Assembly: GCF_903166585.1 (NCBI RefSeq)
Contig: NZ_CAESCM010000023.1
Location: 1 to 64,000 of the forward strand
Reading direction: 5' to 3'
From: Pedobacter ghigonis
GTDB taxonomy: Bacteria > Bacteroidota > Bacteroidia > Sphingobacteriales > Sphingobacteriaceae
DNA length: 64,000 nt
The notes under the pieces are model-generated. The model saw only the letters and a list, made by a program, of their open reading frames with translations. It searched no databases and was not told the origin of the DNA. Below, one piece after another: positions 1-7,405 of the stretch. Every line of letters begins with the position of its first letter. Positions within the stretch are counted from its first letter, which is position 1. The position numbers and the translations under genes are program-made.

Positions 1-213
1 GCGAATAAAGAACTTAAAAGATTATTGCATATGTGTGCATTATCTCTAATTCAACATAATCAGGAATTCAAAACATATTACAACAGAAAAAAGGATGAAG
101 GGAAGCACAGCATGAGCATAATTAATGCCGTCAGAAACAAGATAGCGTTAAGGGTTGCTGCAGTTATAAAAAATCAAGTCAGCTATAAAAATAACTATAA
201 TATAGCTGCTTAA
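1..213 (+). CDS. IS110-family transposase, C-terminal fragment
   Basis: The frame is open from base 1 to the TAA at 211-213 and encodes 70 residues of a protein that starts before the window. The tail has the typical end of the IS110/IS1111 DEDD transposase (transposase_20 region): KTYYNRKKDEGKHSM followed by INAVRNKIALRV. IS110 enzymes use an N-terminal RuvC-like DEDD domain, a C-terminal serine-containing domain and a bridge RNA for recombination. The DEDD domain and any bridge RNA would lie upstream and cannot be judged here. Only about 22 bases separate the stop from a dispersed repeat, so there is little room for a downstream bridge RNA of the IS1111 type. Confidence 0.88.
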   Translation, partial: ANKELKRLLHMCALSLIQHNQEFKTYYNRKKDEGKHSMSIINAVRNKIALRVAAVIKNQVSYKNNYNIAA

Positions 214-235
214 AATTTGTTTTTATCATAACAAT
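1..235 (+). mobile_element. Right end of an IS110-family element
   Basis: Transposase tail plus about 22 bases of flank. IS110 elements usually lack clear terminal inverted repeats, so the boundary is inferred: a dispersed repeat begins at 236 (CATCTCGACTGAAGC) and appears to lack its usual first bases. The junction is therefore placed at or just before 235. The left end is outside the window. Confidence 0.55.
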
Positions 236-384
236 CATCTCGACTGAAGCGCAGCGAAATGGAGAGATCTTTAAATAGATTTAGCTTCGCTGAGCACTGC
301 GTGGTTCTCGACTACGTTGCACTCCGAAATGACGACACTGGAGTGGCTGTCCCTAATATTGATTTTTATGAAATAAATTAACCC
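236..384. repeat. Dispersed intergenic repeat, family A (copy 1)
   Basis: This stretch is the reverse complement, with small differences, of 50950-51088. Shared blocks include TTTAGCTTCGCTGAGCACTG, GTGGTTCTCGACTACGTTGC and TTTTTATGAAATAAATTAAC. The copy abuts the IS110 end. It contains no convincing reading frame. Confidence 0.85.
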
Positions 385-450
385 TCAGCATTACAGGCTC
401 CGCTAGTTATTTCCCACAGATTACGCTGAATACGCAGACTGGATTATTAT

Positions 451-526
451 TGCGAACCGATGGGTTGCTGGTGGGGTAGCGTGAAGCAATCTATTAAAGA
501 GATGCTTCGCTGCGCTCAGCATAACA
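451..526. repeat. Dispersed repeat family B (copy 1)
   Basis: Starts TGCGAACCGATGGGTTGCTG and ends CTTCGCTGCGCTCAGCATAA. It is nearly identical to 2636-2711, and a 37-base part recurs at 2813-2849. The end of this copy also holds a degenerate family C motif, ATGTCTAAGGTGGTAG at 547-562. Confidence 0.85.
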
Positions 527-666
527 GCTTACTGAGGTGCCCTAAAATGTCTAAGGTGGTAGAATTAATTGAAGATCTGCGCTAATCCTTTTATATTTAA
601 GGATGATTATTCAATATAAGTTAGATGTTAATCTTTGGAATGTAGACCGCACAAGAACCGATAACA

Positions 667-1422
667 ATGGACAATGACATCGCTTATAAAATCATCCAGC
701 CCGATCAAACTCTTTCGGATTTTGTAGATAGTTTTTGGTTTTTGCGCAATACATCAGCCAGCGACAAAGAAACAACCGAATTGCCCGATGGCCGCATTGA
801 TTTAATTCTTTTCCAATCGGCCACAGAACCGTTTCGCATTGCCTTACTAGGGCTCGGCACCGCGCACAACCAAACCATTATACCGGCCAACACTGTGATG
901 TTTGTAATTAGCTTTAAATTGCTCGCCGTCGAATATATTTTTCAGGAACCCATTGCTGATCTCGTAAATAAAGGAAAATTGATGGTAGCGGATTTTTGGA
1001 ATTTCTATGCCGGTGACCTGACCGATTTCGAGTCGTTTTATAAAAAGGCCAGCCTTAAAATCACATCGCTCTTACCTGCTGAAATTGATGAGCGCAAGCG
1101 CAGATTATTTGAGTTAATCTATGCCACAAAAGGATCGGTTACTGTTAAAGAACTTTCAGAAAAAGTGTTCTGGACCAGCCGGCAAATTAACCGCTATTTT
1201 AACCAGCAATACGGCATTTCATTAAAAACCTATTGCAACATCCTGCGTTTTCGGGCATCTTTAGATCATATTGCAGCAGGAGAACGCTTTCCCGGCGAGA
1301 ATTTTTTCGACCAAACACATTTCATCAAAGAGATAAAAAAGTTCTCTGGCGTGATACCTAAAAAGTTATCCCAGAATGAAAACGACCGATTTATACTATT
1401 ATCAGCCTTAGCTAAGCAATAG
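667..1422 (+). CDS. AraC-family transcriptional regulator
   Basis: 251 residues. The N-terminal half (about 1-140) resembles the sensory domain often annotated DUF6597 in Bacteroidota AraC proteins. Residues about 150-240 form the two-helix-turn-helix AraC DNA-binding region (TVKELSEKVFWTSRQINRYF, then DQTHFIKEIKKFSGVIPKK). It acts as a cytoplasmic DNA-binding regulator; the ligand is unknown. It lies 29 bases upstream of, and on the same strand as, the TetX-like monooxygenase, so it probably controls that gene or is co-transcribed with it. No perfect TAnnTTTG promoter was found upstream. Confidence 0.85.
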   Translation: MDNDIAYKIIQPDQTLSDFVDSFWFLRNTSASDKETTELPDGRIDLILFQSATEPFRIALLGLGTAHNQTIIPANTVMFVISFKLLAVEYIFQEPIADLVNKGKLMVADFWNFYAGDLTDFESFYKKASLKITSLLPAEIDERKRRLFELIYATKGSVTVKELSEKVFWTSRQINRYFNQQYGISLKTYCNILRFRASLDHIAAGERFPGENFFDQTHFIKEIKKFSGVIPKKLSQNENDRFILLSALAKQ

Positions 1423-1451
1423 TTTTGCATTGTAAAACAAATTTCAAAGTA

Positions 1452-2609
1452 ATGCTGATAGCAAATAAAAAGATAGCCATTATTGGCGGAGGAATGGCGG
1501 GCTTAACTTTAGCACGTTTGTTGCAACTGCAAAATGCCGAAGTGAAGGTTTATGAACGCGATTTTAACTGCGAGGTACGCGTTCAGGGTTCAACACTCGA
1601 TTTACACGAAGGATCTGGTTTAGAAGCAATGAAACGTGCAGGTTTACTCGCCGATTTTTATGCCAATTATCGCCCAATGGCAAGCAAGTTGCGGATTGTA
1701 GATAAAAGCCTCGATATAAAATTTGATGACCACAACTTCGATAAAACGATTGCAGAAAACAGGCCCGAAATAGATCGTGCACCCTTGCGCAATATCTTGT
1801 TGAACGCGCTCAAACCCGATACAGTTGTTTGGGATAGCCAGTTTGTGGCTATGCAAAGGGAAGGAAGCGGTTGGTTGCTGCAGTTCGGCAACGGAAGCAG
1901 TGCTTATGCCGATCTGGTAATCGTTGCCGATGGCGCGAATTCAAAAGTCCGACCGTATTTAAGTGCCGAAAAGGCTGTGTACTCGGGCATAACCCTGGTT
2001 GAAGGCAATATTTACCATGCGGCAGAAAATGCACCTAAGCTTTTTCAGTTATCAAAAGACGGAAAAGTGATGGCTTTTGGCGATGAACAAACGCTGATGT
2101 ACGGAACAAAGGGCGATGGCTCAATGATGTTTGTGGCAAGCTTTAAAGTGCCACAGAACTGGCTTGACCAAAATGCTATAGACTTTAAAAATAAGGAACA
2201 GGTGCTTGACTGGTTTAAAACTGCTTATACTGGTTGGAGCGACGAATGGCAGGAGCTTTTTACCAGTAATGAGGTGAACTTTATACCGCGGCCGCAATAT
2301 TATTTTCCATTCGATCAAAGCTGGGAAACACAGGAGAACCTGACCATGATTGGTGATGCAGCACACCGTATGCCACCATTTGCAGGCGAAGGAGCAAACG
2401 TAGCCATGCAGGATGCTTTTGAACTCGCAGCTTGTTTAACCGGCAATTCGTTCACTGATATTAAAACAGCGATAGCGCATTTTGAAAAACAAATGGTTGA
2501 AAGGGCTGCAATAGCAACTCAGGAAACGCTGGTAAATACTGAACTTATGCATTCAACTGATGCATTGGCACAAATGGTCGGTTTTTTTAGCCAGGTAGAA
2601 GGTGTCTGA
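1452..2609 (+). CDS. FAD-dependent monooxygenase, TetX-like
   Basis: 385 residues from the ATG at 1452; an upstream in-frame TTG at 1425 would add nine residues with no homology and is not preferred. The N-terminal Rossmann motif IIGGGMAGLTLARLL binds FAD. STLDLHEGSGLEAMKRAGLL and MIGDAAHRMPPFAGEGAN match the TetX subgroup of group A flavin monooxygenases, and the length equals TetX (388). The reaction would be NADPH- and O2-dependent hydroxylation of an unknown substrate. By eye-alignment, residues that contact tetracycline in TetX (Q192, R213, H234) appear replaced by E, K and M, so tetracycline inactivation should not be assumed. The stop codon lies inside a family C repeat. Confidence 0.88.
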   Translation: MLIANKKIAIIGGGMAGLTLARLLQLQNAEVKVYERDFNCEVRVQGSTLDLHEGSGLEAMKRAGLLADFYANYRPMASKLRIVDKSLDIKFDDHNFDKTIAENRPEIDRAPLRNILLNALKPDTVVWDSQFVAMQREGSGWLLQFGNGSSAYADLVIVADGANSKVRPYLSAEKAVYSGITLVEGNIYHAAENAPKLFQLSKDGKVMAFGDEQTLMYGTKGDGSMMFVASFKVPQNWLDQNAIDFKNKEQVLDWFKTAYTGWSDEWQELFTSNEVNFIPRPQYYFPFDQSWETQENLTMIGDAAHRMPPFAGEGANVAMQDAFELAACLTGNSFTDIKTAIAHFEKQMVERAAIATQETLVNTELMHSTDALAQMVGFFSQVEGV

Positions 2610-2617
2610 GGTGGTGA
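2600..2617. repeat. Family C repeat overlapping a gene end
   Basis: AGGTGTCTGAGGTGGTGA, with the TGA of the upstream monooxygenase (2607-2609) inside it. An identical 18-base copy lies at 2780-2797. Related forms occur at 547-562, 51241-51256 and 51331-51346. Confidence 0.8.
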
Positions 2618-2635
2618 GCTGTGGTTTGTAGTAAT

Positions 2636-2711
2636 TGCGAACCGAAGGGTGGCTGGTGGGGTAGCGTGAAGCAATCTATTAAAGAGATGCTTCGCTGCGC
2701 TCAGCATGACA
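2636..2711. repeat. Dispersed repeat family B (copy 2)
   Basis: Near-identical to 451-526: TGCGAACCGAAGGGTGGCTG at the start and GCTTCGCTGCGCTCAGCATG near the end. Confidence 0.85.
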
Positions 2712-2779
2712 AATCCCGTTGCTGTTATGTTCCGTGTATTAGATTACCCCTCATGCGATCAAATACCTTAGATGTACTT

Positions 2780-2849
2780 AGGTGTCTGAGGTGGTGAAAT
2801 ATGTGATGTGACATTTTAAAGAGATGCTTCGCTGCGCTCAGCATGACAC
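2780..2849. repeat. Family C motif followed by partial family B repeat
   Basis: AGGTGTCTGAGGTGGTGA (2780-2797) followed after 15 bases by TAAAGAGATGCTTCGCTGCG, the last 37 bases of family B (2813-2849). Confidence 0.75.
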
Positions 2850-2879
2850 CTTTAGACTTGCTCCAGTTTTAGCACCCTG

Positions 2880-2939
2880 CTAACAATTAAACAATTAACC
2901 AGTTTAAACAATTAACCAATTAACCCGCCAATTAAAACA
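2880..2939. repeat. Short degenerate tandem array (AACAATTAACC-like)
   Basis: Five to six imperfect copies of an AATTAACCA/AACAATTAA word between two convergent genes. No coding potential is seen. With the family B and C repeats it fills the whole 333-base gap. Confidence 0.6.
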
Positions 2940-2942
2940 AAA

Positions 2943-3419
2943 TCACCTCGATTCGAGCGGGTAGGCGAGGTCGCGTTTAACTTCGTTTACCACAAAACTG
3001 CTATGCGATTTGAGCACATTTTCAAGAGTCATCAGATCTCTGGTAATGAAACGGGTGTATTCCTGCATGTCTCTAACCACAATTTTAAGCAGGAAATCAT
3101 AATCGCCGGTGGTGTGGTAGCACTCGAGCACCTGCGGAAATACAGCTACTTTTTCCTGGAAATTGGTGAGGGCATTGCTGCTGTGGTCTCTGAGGGTAAC
3201 GTGCGAGTAAGAAACCATCAGTTCTTTAAACTTTTCGCGGTTAATGATGGTAATGTTACCAGCTATAAAACCCCGTTCGCGCATGCGGTTAATCCGCTCG
3301 TAAATGGTGCTTGGCGATTTGTGAAGTTTATAAGCGAGTTCCTTATAATTTAAATCGCCTTGCGTTTGCAACAGCGATAAAATCTCGTAATCAAGCTTAT
3401 CCAAAATATCGTCGTGCAT
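2943..3419 (-). CDS. Lrp/AsnC-family transcriptional regulator
   Basis: 158 residues, the normal size for the family. An N-terminal winged helix-turn-helix occupies about residues 5-55 (LDYEILSLLQTQGDLNYKEL, then KSPSTIYERINRMRERGFI). A RAM/AsnC ligand-binding domain follows at about 70-150 (CYHTTGDYDFLLKIVVRDM). These proteins form octamers that sense amino acids. It is divergent from a threonine dehydrogenase gene, a classical Lrp target type, so control of that gene plus autoregulation is likely. A good promoter is visible at 3498-3528. Confidence 0.92.
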   Translation of the reverse strand: MHDDILDKLDYEILSLLQTQGDLNYKELAYKLHKSPSTIYERINRMRERGFIAGNITIINREKFKELMVSYSHVTLRDHSSNALTNFQEKVAVFPQVLECYHTTGDYDFLLKIVVRDMQEYTRFITRDLMTLENVLKSHSSFVVNEVKRDLAYPLESR

Positions 3420-3497
3420 GGCGCAGGTCTTTTTTAGCTATTTTTTTGCGGTAAATAATCAGGTAAATTGATATTGCCGATTGAGCTCCCGGCATTG

Positions 3498-3528
3498 CAA
3501 ACATAATAAGTTTATTTTTAACTCCCAA
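3498..3528 (-). promoter_or_regulatory. Bacteroidota-type promoter for the Lrp gene
   Basis: On the minus strand TTG (3526-3528) is followed after 20 bp by TATGTTTG (3505-3498), a perfect TAnnTTTG -7 element. Transcription would start near 3490, giving a leader of about 70 nt. Confidence 0.6.
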
Positions 3529-3579
3529 TTCCGGAAACATTATTTGGAATTTGGTTTAGTGCCTATACGGGCTCAAAAT

Positions 3580-3587
3580 TATGTTTG
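3580..3587 (+). promoter_or_regulatory. Possible -7 element for the dehydrogenase gene
   Basis: TATGTTTG matches TAnnTTTG perfectly, but the -33 region is poor (TTTA about 21 bp upstream). It would give a leader of about 150 nt. The 327-base gap between the two divergent genes holds nothing else recognisable. Confidence 0.4.
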
Positions 3588-3746
3588 GCTTTTACTGTCG
3601 CTTCTCGAATAATCTTCGAACTAAAATCAACTGCAAGGAATTCTGTCCAACTCTTTCCAATTTTGTTTTATCAAAAACTAAAATAAACAAGCCTGCAGCT
3701 GGCTCCTTACCAACTGTATGCAAGTCCTTGAATTTCAAAAAAGAAT

Positions 3747-4703
3747 ATGAATAAAGAAACAATATTAGTGATCGGAGCCTGTGGGCAGATTGGGAAAGAG
3801 CTGTTGGTTGCCCTTAGAGCGAAAAACGGACATGATAACGTTATTGCTGCAGATATCCTTCCGCAAGAGAACTTGCCGGCTGATACTGCGCCTTATGTTA
3901 AGCTGAATGTTTTAGATGCCCAGGCCCTTGAAGCTTTAATTGTTGATCAGAAAATTACCCAGATTTATCACCTTGCTGCAGTACTTTCGGCAAAAGGAGA
4001 AAGCAACCCAACATTGGCATGGGACCTTAACATGAACAGCTTGTTAAGTGTATTGGATCTTTCGGTAAAACATAAAGTAAATAAAGTATTCTGGCCAAGC
4101 AGTATTGCCATTTTCGGACCAGATTCGGAGAAAATTAACTGCCCTCAGCAAGGAGTTACCGAACCATCTACGGTTTATGGAATCAGTAAGGCTGCAGGAG
4201 AGCACTGGTGTAAATATTATTTTGAAAAATACGGTCTGGATGTGCGCAGTTTGCGTTATCCCGGACTAATTAGCTATACTGGTGCCCCAGGTGGTGGTAC
4301 TACCGATTATGCAGTAGATATTTTCCACCATGCCGTACAAGGCAAACCATTTACCTGCTTTTTGAGCGAAGAAACGGCATTACCCATGATGTTTATGGAA
4401 GATGCAATTAACGCTACGCTACAGTTAATGGATGCTCCGGCAGAAAATGTTCAGATCCGTACGGCTTATAACCTGGGCGCATTGAGCTTTACCCCAAAAG
4501 AACTGGCTGCAGAAATTAAAAGCCATGTGCCTGATTTTGTGGTAAGTTATGCACCCGATTTCCGCCAGGCCATAGCCGATAGCTGGCCATCGAGCATTGA
4601 TGATAGCGCTGCAAGAAAGGATTGGGGCTGGAAACCTGCTTACGATTTAAAAGCAATGACTGACGTGATGCTGGAAAACCTTTGGGTATTGCAGGCAGAT
4701 TAA
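3747..4703 (+). CDS. SDR-type L-threonine 3-dehydrogenase-like protein
   Basis: 318 residues of the extended short-chain dehydrogenase (epimerase) fold. The NAD-binding glycine motif GACGQIG is at residues 10-16. The catalytic set is S118/S119 (WPSSIAIFG) with Y144 and K148 (STVYGISK). The sequence and length fit the L-threonine dehydrogenases of the UDP-galactose-epimerase type known from Flavobacterium and animals, which oxidise threonine to 2-amino-3-ketobutyrate with NAD+. A related sugar-nucleotide epimerase activity cannot be excluded, and the partner ligase gene (kbl) is not nearby. The divergent Lrp regulator supports the amino-acid role. Confidence 0.82.
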   Translation: MNKETILVIGACGQIGKELLVALRAKNGHDNVIAADILPQENLPADTAPYVKLNVLDAQALEALIVDQKITQIYHLAAVLSAKGESNPTLAWDLNMNSLLSVLDLSVKHKVNKVFWPSSIAIFGPDSEKINCPQQGVTEPSTVYGISKAAGEHWCKYYFEKYGLDVRSLRYPGLISYTGAPGGGTTDYAVDIFHHAVQGKPFTCFLSEETALPMMFMEDAINATLQLMDAPAENVQIRTAYNLGALSFTPKELAAEIKSHVPDFVVSYAPDFRQAIADSWPSSIDDSAARKDWGWKPAYDLKAMTDVMLENLWVLQAD

Positions 4704-4814
4704 TTTGACCGGAAAGTATTAAAATAATTAACCCGAAAGGGTTGGTATCTAGGGAAAACCCCTATTTGTTTTTTTGTAAGTCATTTAAGGTGACTGAAAT
4801 AGGTTTTAGTTAAT

Positions 4815-4854
4815 AAGCGGTTGTTTCCGGATGGAGACAATCGCTTTTTGTTTT
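4815..4854 (+). terminator. Intrinsic terminator after the dehydrogenase gene
   Basis: AAGCGGTTGTTTCC pairs with GGAGACAATCGCTT (14 bp with two G-U pairs, loop GGAT), followed by TTTTTGTTTT. A weaker hairpin (ACCCGAAAGGGT) lies upstream at 4731-4742. Confidence 0.85.
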
Positions 4855-4880
4855 ATACGGGTTTGCGTGCCAATCCATCC

Positions 4881-4912
4881 TTGGCGGGATTAACAGAAAA
4901 GGAGTACCTTTG
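4881..4912 (+). promoter_or_regulatory. Bacteroidota-type promoter for the EamA gene
   Basis: TTG at 4881-4883, 21 bp, then TACCTTTG at 4905-4912, a perfect TAnnTTTG. Transcription would start near 4917, about 25 nt before the ATG at 4943. Confidence 0.7.
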
Positions 4913-4942
4913 TCCGGTTTAAAGAATTTTCGTTAAAATCGT

Positions 4943-5842
4943 ATGGCTGCTGTGAAGGTAAAAGGATATGTATGTGCGCTGGTATCGGCGGTAACTTATG
5001 GTTTAATCCCCCTTTTTATCCTGCCCTTAAAGGCCATGCATTTTTCGATGGATGTAACCCTCTTTTACAGGTTTTTTATTTCTGCGGGGATCATGTTAAT
5101 CCTGTTGCGGTATAAGAAGGAACATTTAAAATCGACGCCGAAAGAGATGGGTATATTTCTGGTACTCGGCATATTGTTTAGCCTGAGCTCCGATTTCCTC
5201 TTTCTGGCTTACGACTATTTATCGGCGGGGATTGCCTCAACCATTCTTTTTGTTTTCCCTGTAATGGTGGCCCTTATCCTGGCTGTTTTTTTTAAGGAAA
5301 AGATCAGTACCGTGATGCTGCTTTCGATGGTAATTACCTTAGCCGGAGTGTACCTGTTAAGCGGAGCCTCAGCTGCCGGCGTTAATTTTGTGGGGCTTGG
5401 CCTGTCTCTGGGTAGTGCGCTGGCTTATGCGATATATATGGTTACGGTAAACAAATCAAATATTAAAGCATCAGGGGTTAAAATCACTTTCTATTCCCTG
5501 CTTTTTTCTTCCCTGTATTATATGGCCAAATCTCTTGTTGCAAAAGAATCGCTGGTGATACCCGATTTACATATCCTTCTTCATATCTCACTATTTGGGC
5601 TCATTACTTCGGTTATTTCCATTACTACACTGGTATATGCCATCGGATATATCGGCTCTACACCAACAGCCATTCTTGGCGCATTAGAACCCGTGGTAGC
5701 CGTAACAATTAGTGTAACACTTTTTGCTGAAAAGCTAACCTATGCCTTGCTGATTGGAGGGGTTTTGATCCTCACCGGGGTTTTAGTAAGTATAGTGTTT
5801 TCGAAGCATGAAGAATTATCGGACGAACGGCCTACCTTGTAA
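4943..5842 (+). CDS. EamA/DMT-family transporter
   Basis: 299 residues with about ten hydrophobic segments and an internal duplication, the pattern of two five-helix EamA repeats. It sits in the inner membrane and would export a small metabolite, typically an amino acid or nucleoside-like compound. The substrate cannot be told from sequence. It has its own promoter upstream. The next gene, an AraC regulator, follows 61 bases later on the same strand and could regulate it, but an independent -7-like word (TAATTTTG, 5892-5899) separates them. Confidence 0.88.
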   Translation: MAAVKVKGYVCALVSAVTYGLIPLFILPLKAMHFSMDVTLFYRFFISAGIMLILLRYKKEHLKSTPKEMGIFLVLGILFSLSSDFLFLAYDYLSAGIASTILFVFPVMVALILAVFFKEKISTVMLLSMVITLAGVYLLSGASAAGVNFVGLGLSLGSALAYAIYMVTVNKSNIKASGVKITFYSLLFSSLYYMAKSLVAKESLVIPDLHILLHISLFGLITSVISITTLVYAIGYIGSTPTAILGALEPVVAVTISVTLFAEKLTYALLIGGVLILTGVLVSIVFSKHEELSDERPTL

Positions 5843-5903
5843 GTGATTTTTTAAACGAAAGGATACTATTATATTTTTGATTTGAATTTCTTAATTTTGT
5901 GTT

Positions 5904-6782
5904 ATGGCAGCTAAAGTCGAGCGTTCTGTATCCGAATTTAATAATGACCTGAAATTAAAGGGCTTTAATGTATGGGAGATAGAAAGTGATAGCAACGCCA
6001 CCAAAATCTACAGCAGAAAAGATTTTTATAAAATTTGCCTCACTACCGGCAAGAGCGTTATTCATTATGCTGATCGTAGTTTCGAACAGGAGGGGACAGT
6101 TTTGTTTTTCGGCAATCCACATATCCCTTATTCCTGGGAAACGCTTTCTACTACTTATGTGGGGTACACAGTGTTGTTTTCAGAAGATTTTCTGGGACAA
6201 TCAGAACGTTTAGAGAGTTTGCAACAATCGCCTTTTTTCAAGATTGGTGGTACTCCTGTACTTAAAATTAGTGAAGCGCAGCGGTTGTTCCTTAACAGTA
6301 TCTTTCAGAAGATGATGGAAGAGCAGCAGACAGACTACCGTTACAAAGACGAACTGATTCGCAATTACATCTATCTGATTATTCACGAAGCACTTAAATT
6401 GCAGCCTTCTGAACATTTCGATCAACATAAAAATGCATTGAGTCGCATTGCTTCTGTTTTTTTTGAGCTTTTAGAACGCCAGTTCCCTGTAGAAACAGCA
6501 GAGCGTCCGCTAACCCTGAAAACTGCTAACGATTATGCCAATGAATTGGCTATCCATGTCAACTACCTCAACAAGGCAGTGAAAGAAACTACTGGCAAAT
6601 CGACCACAACACATATTGCCGAGCGTATTTCTCGCGAAGCAAAAGCGTTATTGCAGCATACCGATTGGAATGTTGCCGAAATTGCCTATGCGCTGGGCTT
6701 TGAATATCCTACCTATTTTAACAATTTTTTCAAAAAAAACACGGGAAGCAATCCTGGTGCGTTTCGAGAAACTATGGTTTGA
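5904..6782 (+). CDS. AraC-family transcriptional regulator
   Basis: 292 residues. An N-terminal cupin-like sensing domain (about 30-170; ADRSFEQEGTVLFFGNPHIP) precedes a C-terminal AraC domain at about 190-290. The second HTH is clear: TDWNVAEIAYALGFEYPTYF followed by NNFFKKNTGSNPGAFR. The ATG at 5904 starts a run of four genes on one strand with small gaps (acetyltransferase, alpha/beta hydrolase, cupin), which it probably controls. The inducer is unknown. Confidence 0.88.
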   Translation: MAAKVERSVSEFNNDLKLKGFNVWEIESDSNATKIYSRKDFYKICLTTGKSVIHYADRSFEQEGTVLFFGNPHIPYSWETLSTTYVGYTVLFSEDFLGQSERLESLQQSPFFKIGGTPVLKISEAQRLFLNSIFQKMMEEQQTDYRYKDELIRNYIYLIIHEALKLQPSEHFDQHKNALSRIASVFFELLERQFPVETAERPLTLKTANDYANELAIHVNYLNKAVKETTGKSTTTHIAERISREAKALLQHTDWNVAEIAYALGFEYPTYFNNFFKKNTGSNPGAFRETMV

Positions 6783-6845
6783 ATTTCTTAATCATTGGTT
6801 TGAAATCCTTTATCCTGTAGGTTCTTTTTGACGGAACTTTGCGGT

Positions 6846-7403
6846 ATGAAAAATATCTTTGAAAGATTAACGGCGGGAGATCTTGTGCAGCTCAACGATC
6901 CCGAATTTCAAAAAATCGACGAAATTGTTTCGCATACATTGGCACTTTTGCCAGCTTTAAATGCTGCAACCAGCACCAATGAGGTTAGGAACAAACTCAG
7001 CGAAATTATTGCATCGGATGTAGACCATAGCACTACTCTATTTGCACCTTTCTATACTAATTTTGGCCAATTCATTAGTCTGGGAAAAAATGTATTTATC
7101 AATCACGCCTGTTCCTTTCTTGATATGGGTGGCATTACGCTTGAAGATGATGTTCTGATTGGGCCAAAAGTGAACCTGATTACCGAAAATCACCCAATAG
7201 ATCCTTTAAATCGCCGTGGTATGTTGTGCCAGCCAATTCTAATTAAGCGCAATGCCTGGATTGGCGCTGGCGCTACGATTTTGCCTGGAGTAACCATAGG
7301 CGAAAATGCTGTTGTAGCCGCCGGGGCAGTGGTAAGCAAAAACGTTAACGACAATACGGTAGTGGCGGGTATACCTGCTAAAATAATTAAACAAATCCAT
7401 TAA
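6846..7403 (+). CDS. Sugar O-acetyltransferase (LbH hexapeptide family)
   Basis: 185 residues from the ATG at 6846; an in-frame TTG at 6828 is less likely. Left-handed beta-helix hexapeptide repeats run from about residue 70 to the end (ITLEDDVLIGPKV, IKRNAWIGAGATILPGVTIG). The catalytic His of the maltose/galactoside acetyltransferase group is in ITENHPID. The C-terminal VVAGIPAKIIK is typical. It would transfer acetyl from acetyl-CoA to a sugar or similar acceptor in the cytoplasm as a trimer. It lies 63 bases after the AraC gene and 2 bases before the hydrolase gene, so it is in the same operon. Confidence 0.88.
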   Translation: MKNIFERLTAGDLVQLNDPEFQKIDEIVSHTLALLPALNAATSTNEVRNKLSEIIASDVDHSTTLFAPFYTNFGQFISLGKNVFINHACSFLDMGGITLEDDVLIGPKVNLITENHPIDPLNRRGMLCQPILIKRNAWIGAGATILPGVTIGENAVVAAGAVVSKNVNDNTVVAGIPAKIIKQIH

Positions 7404-7405
7404 AT

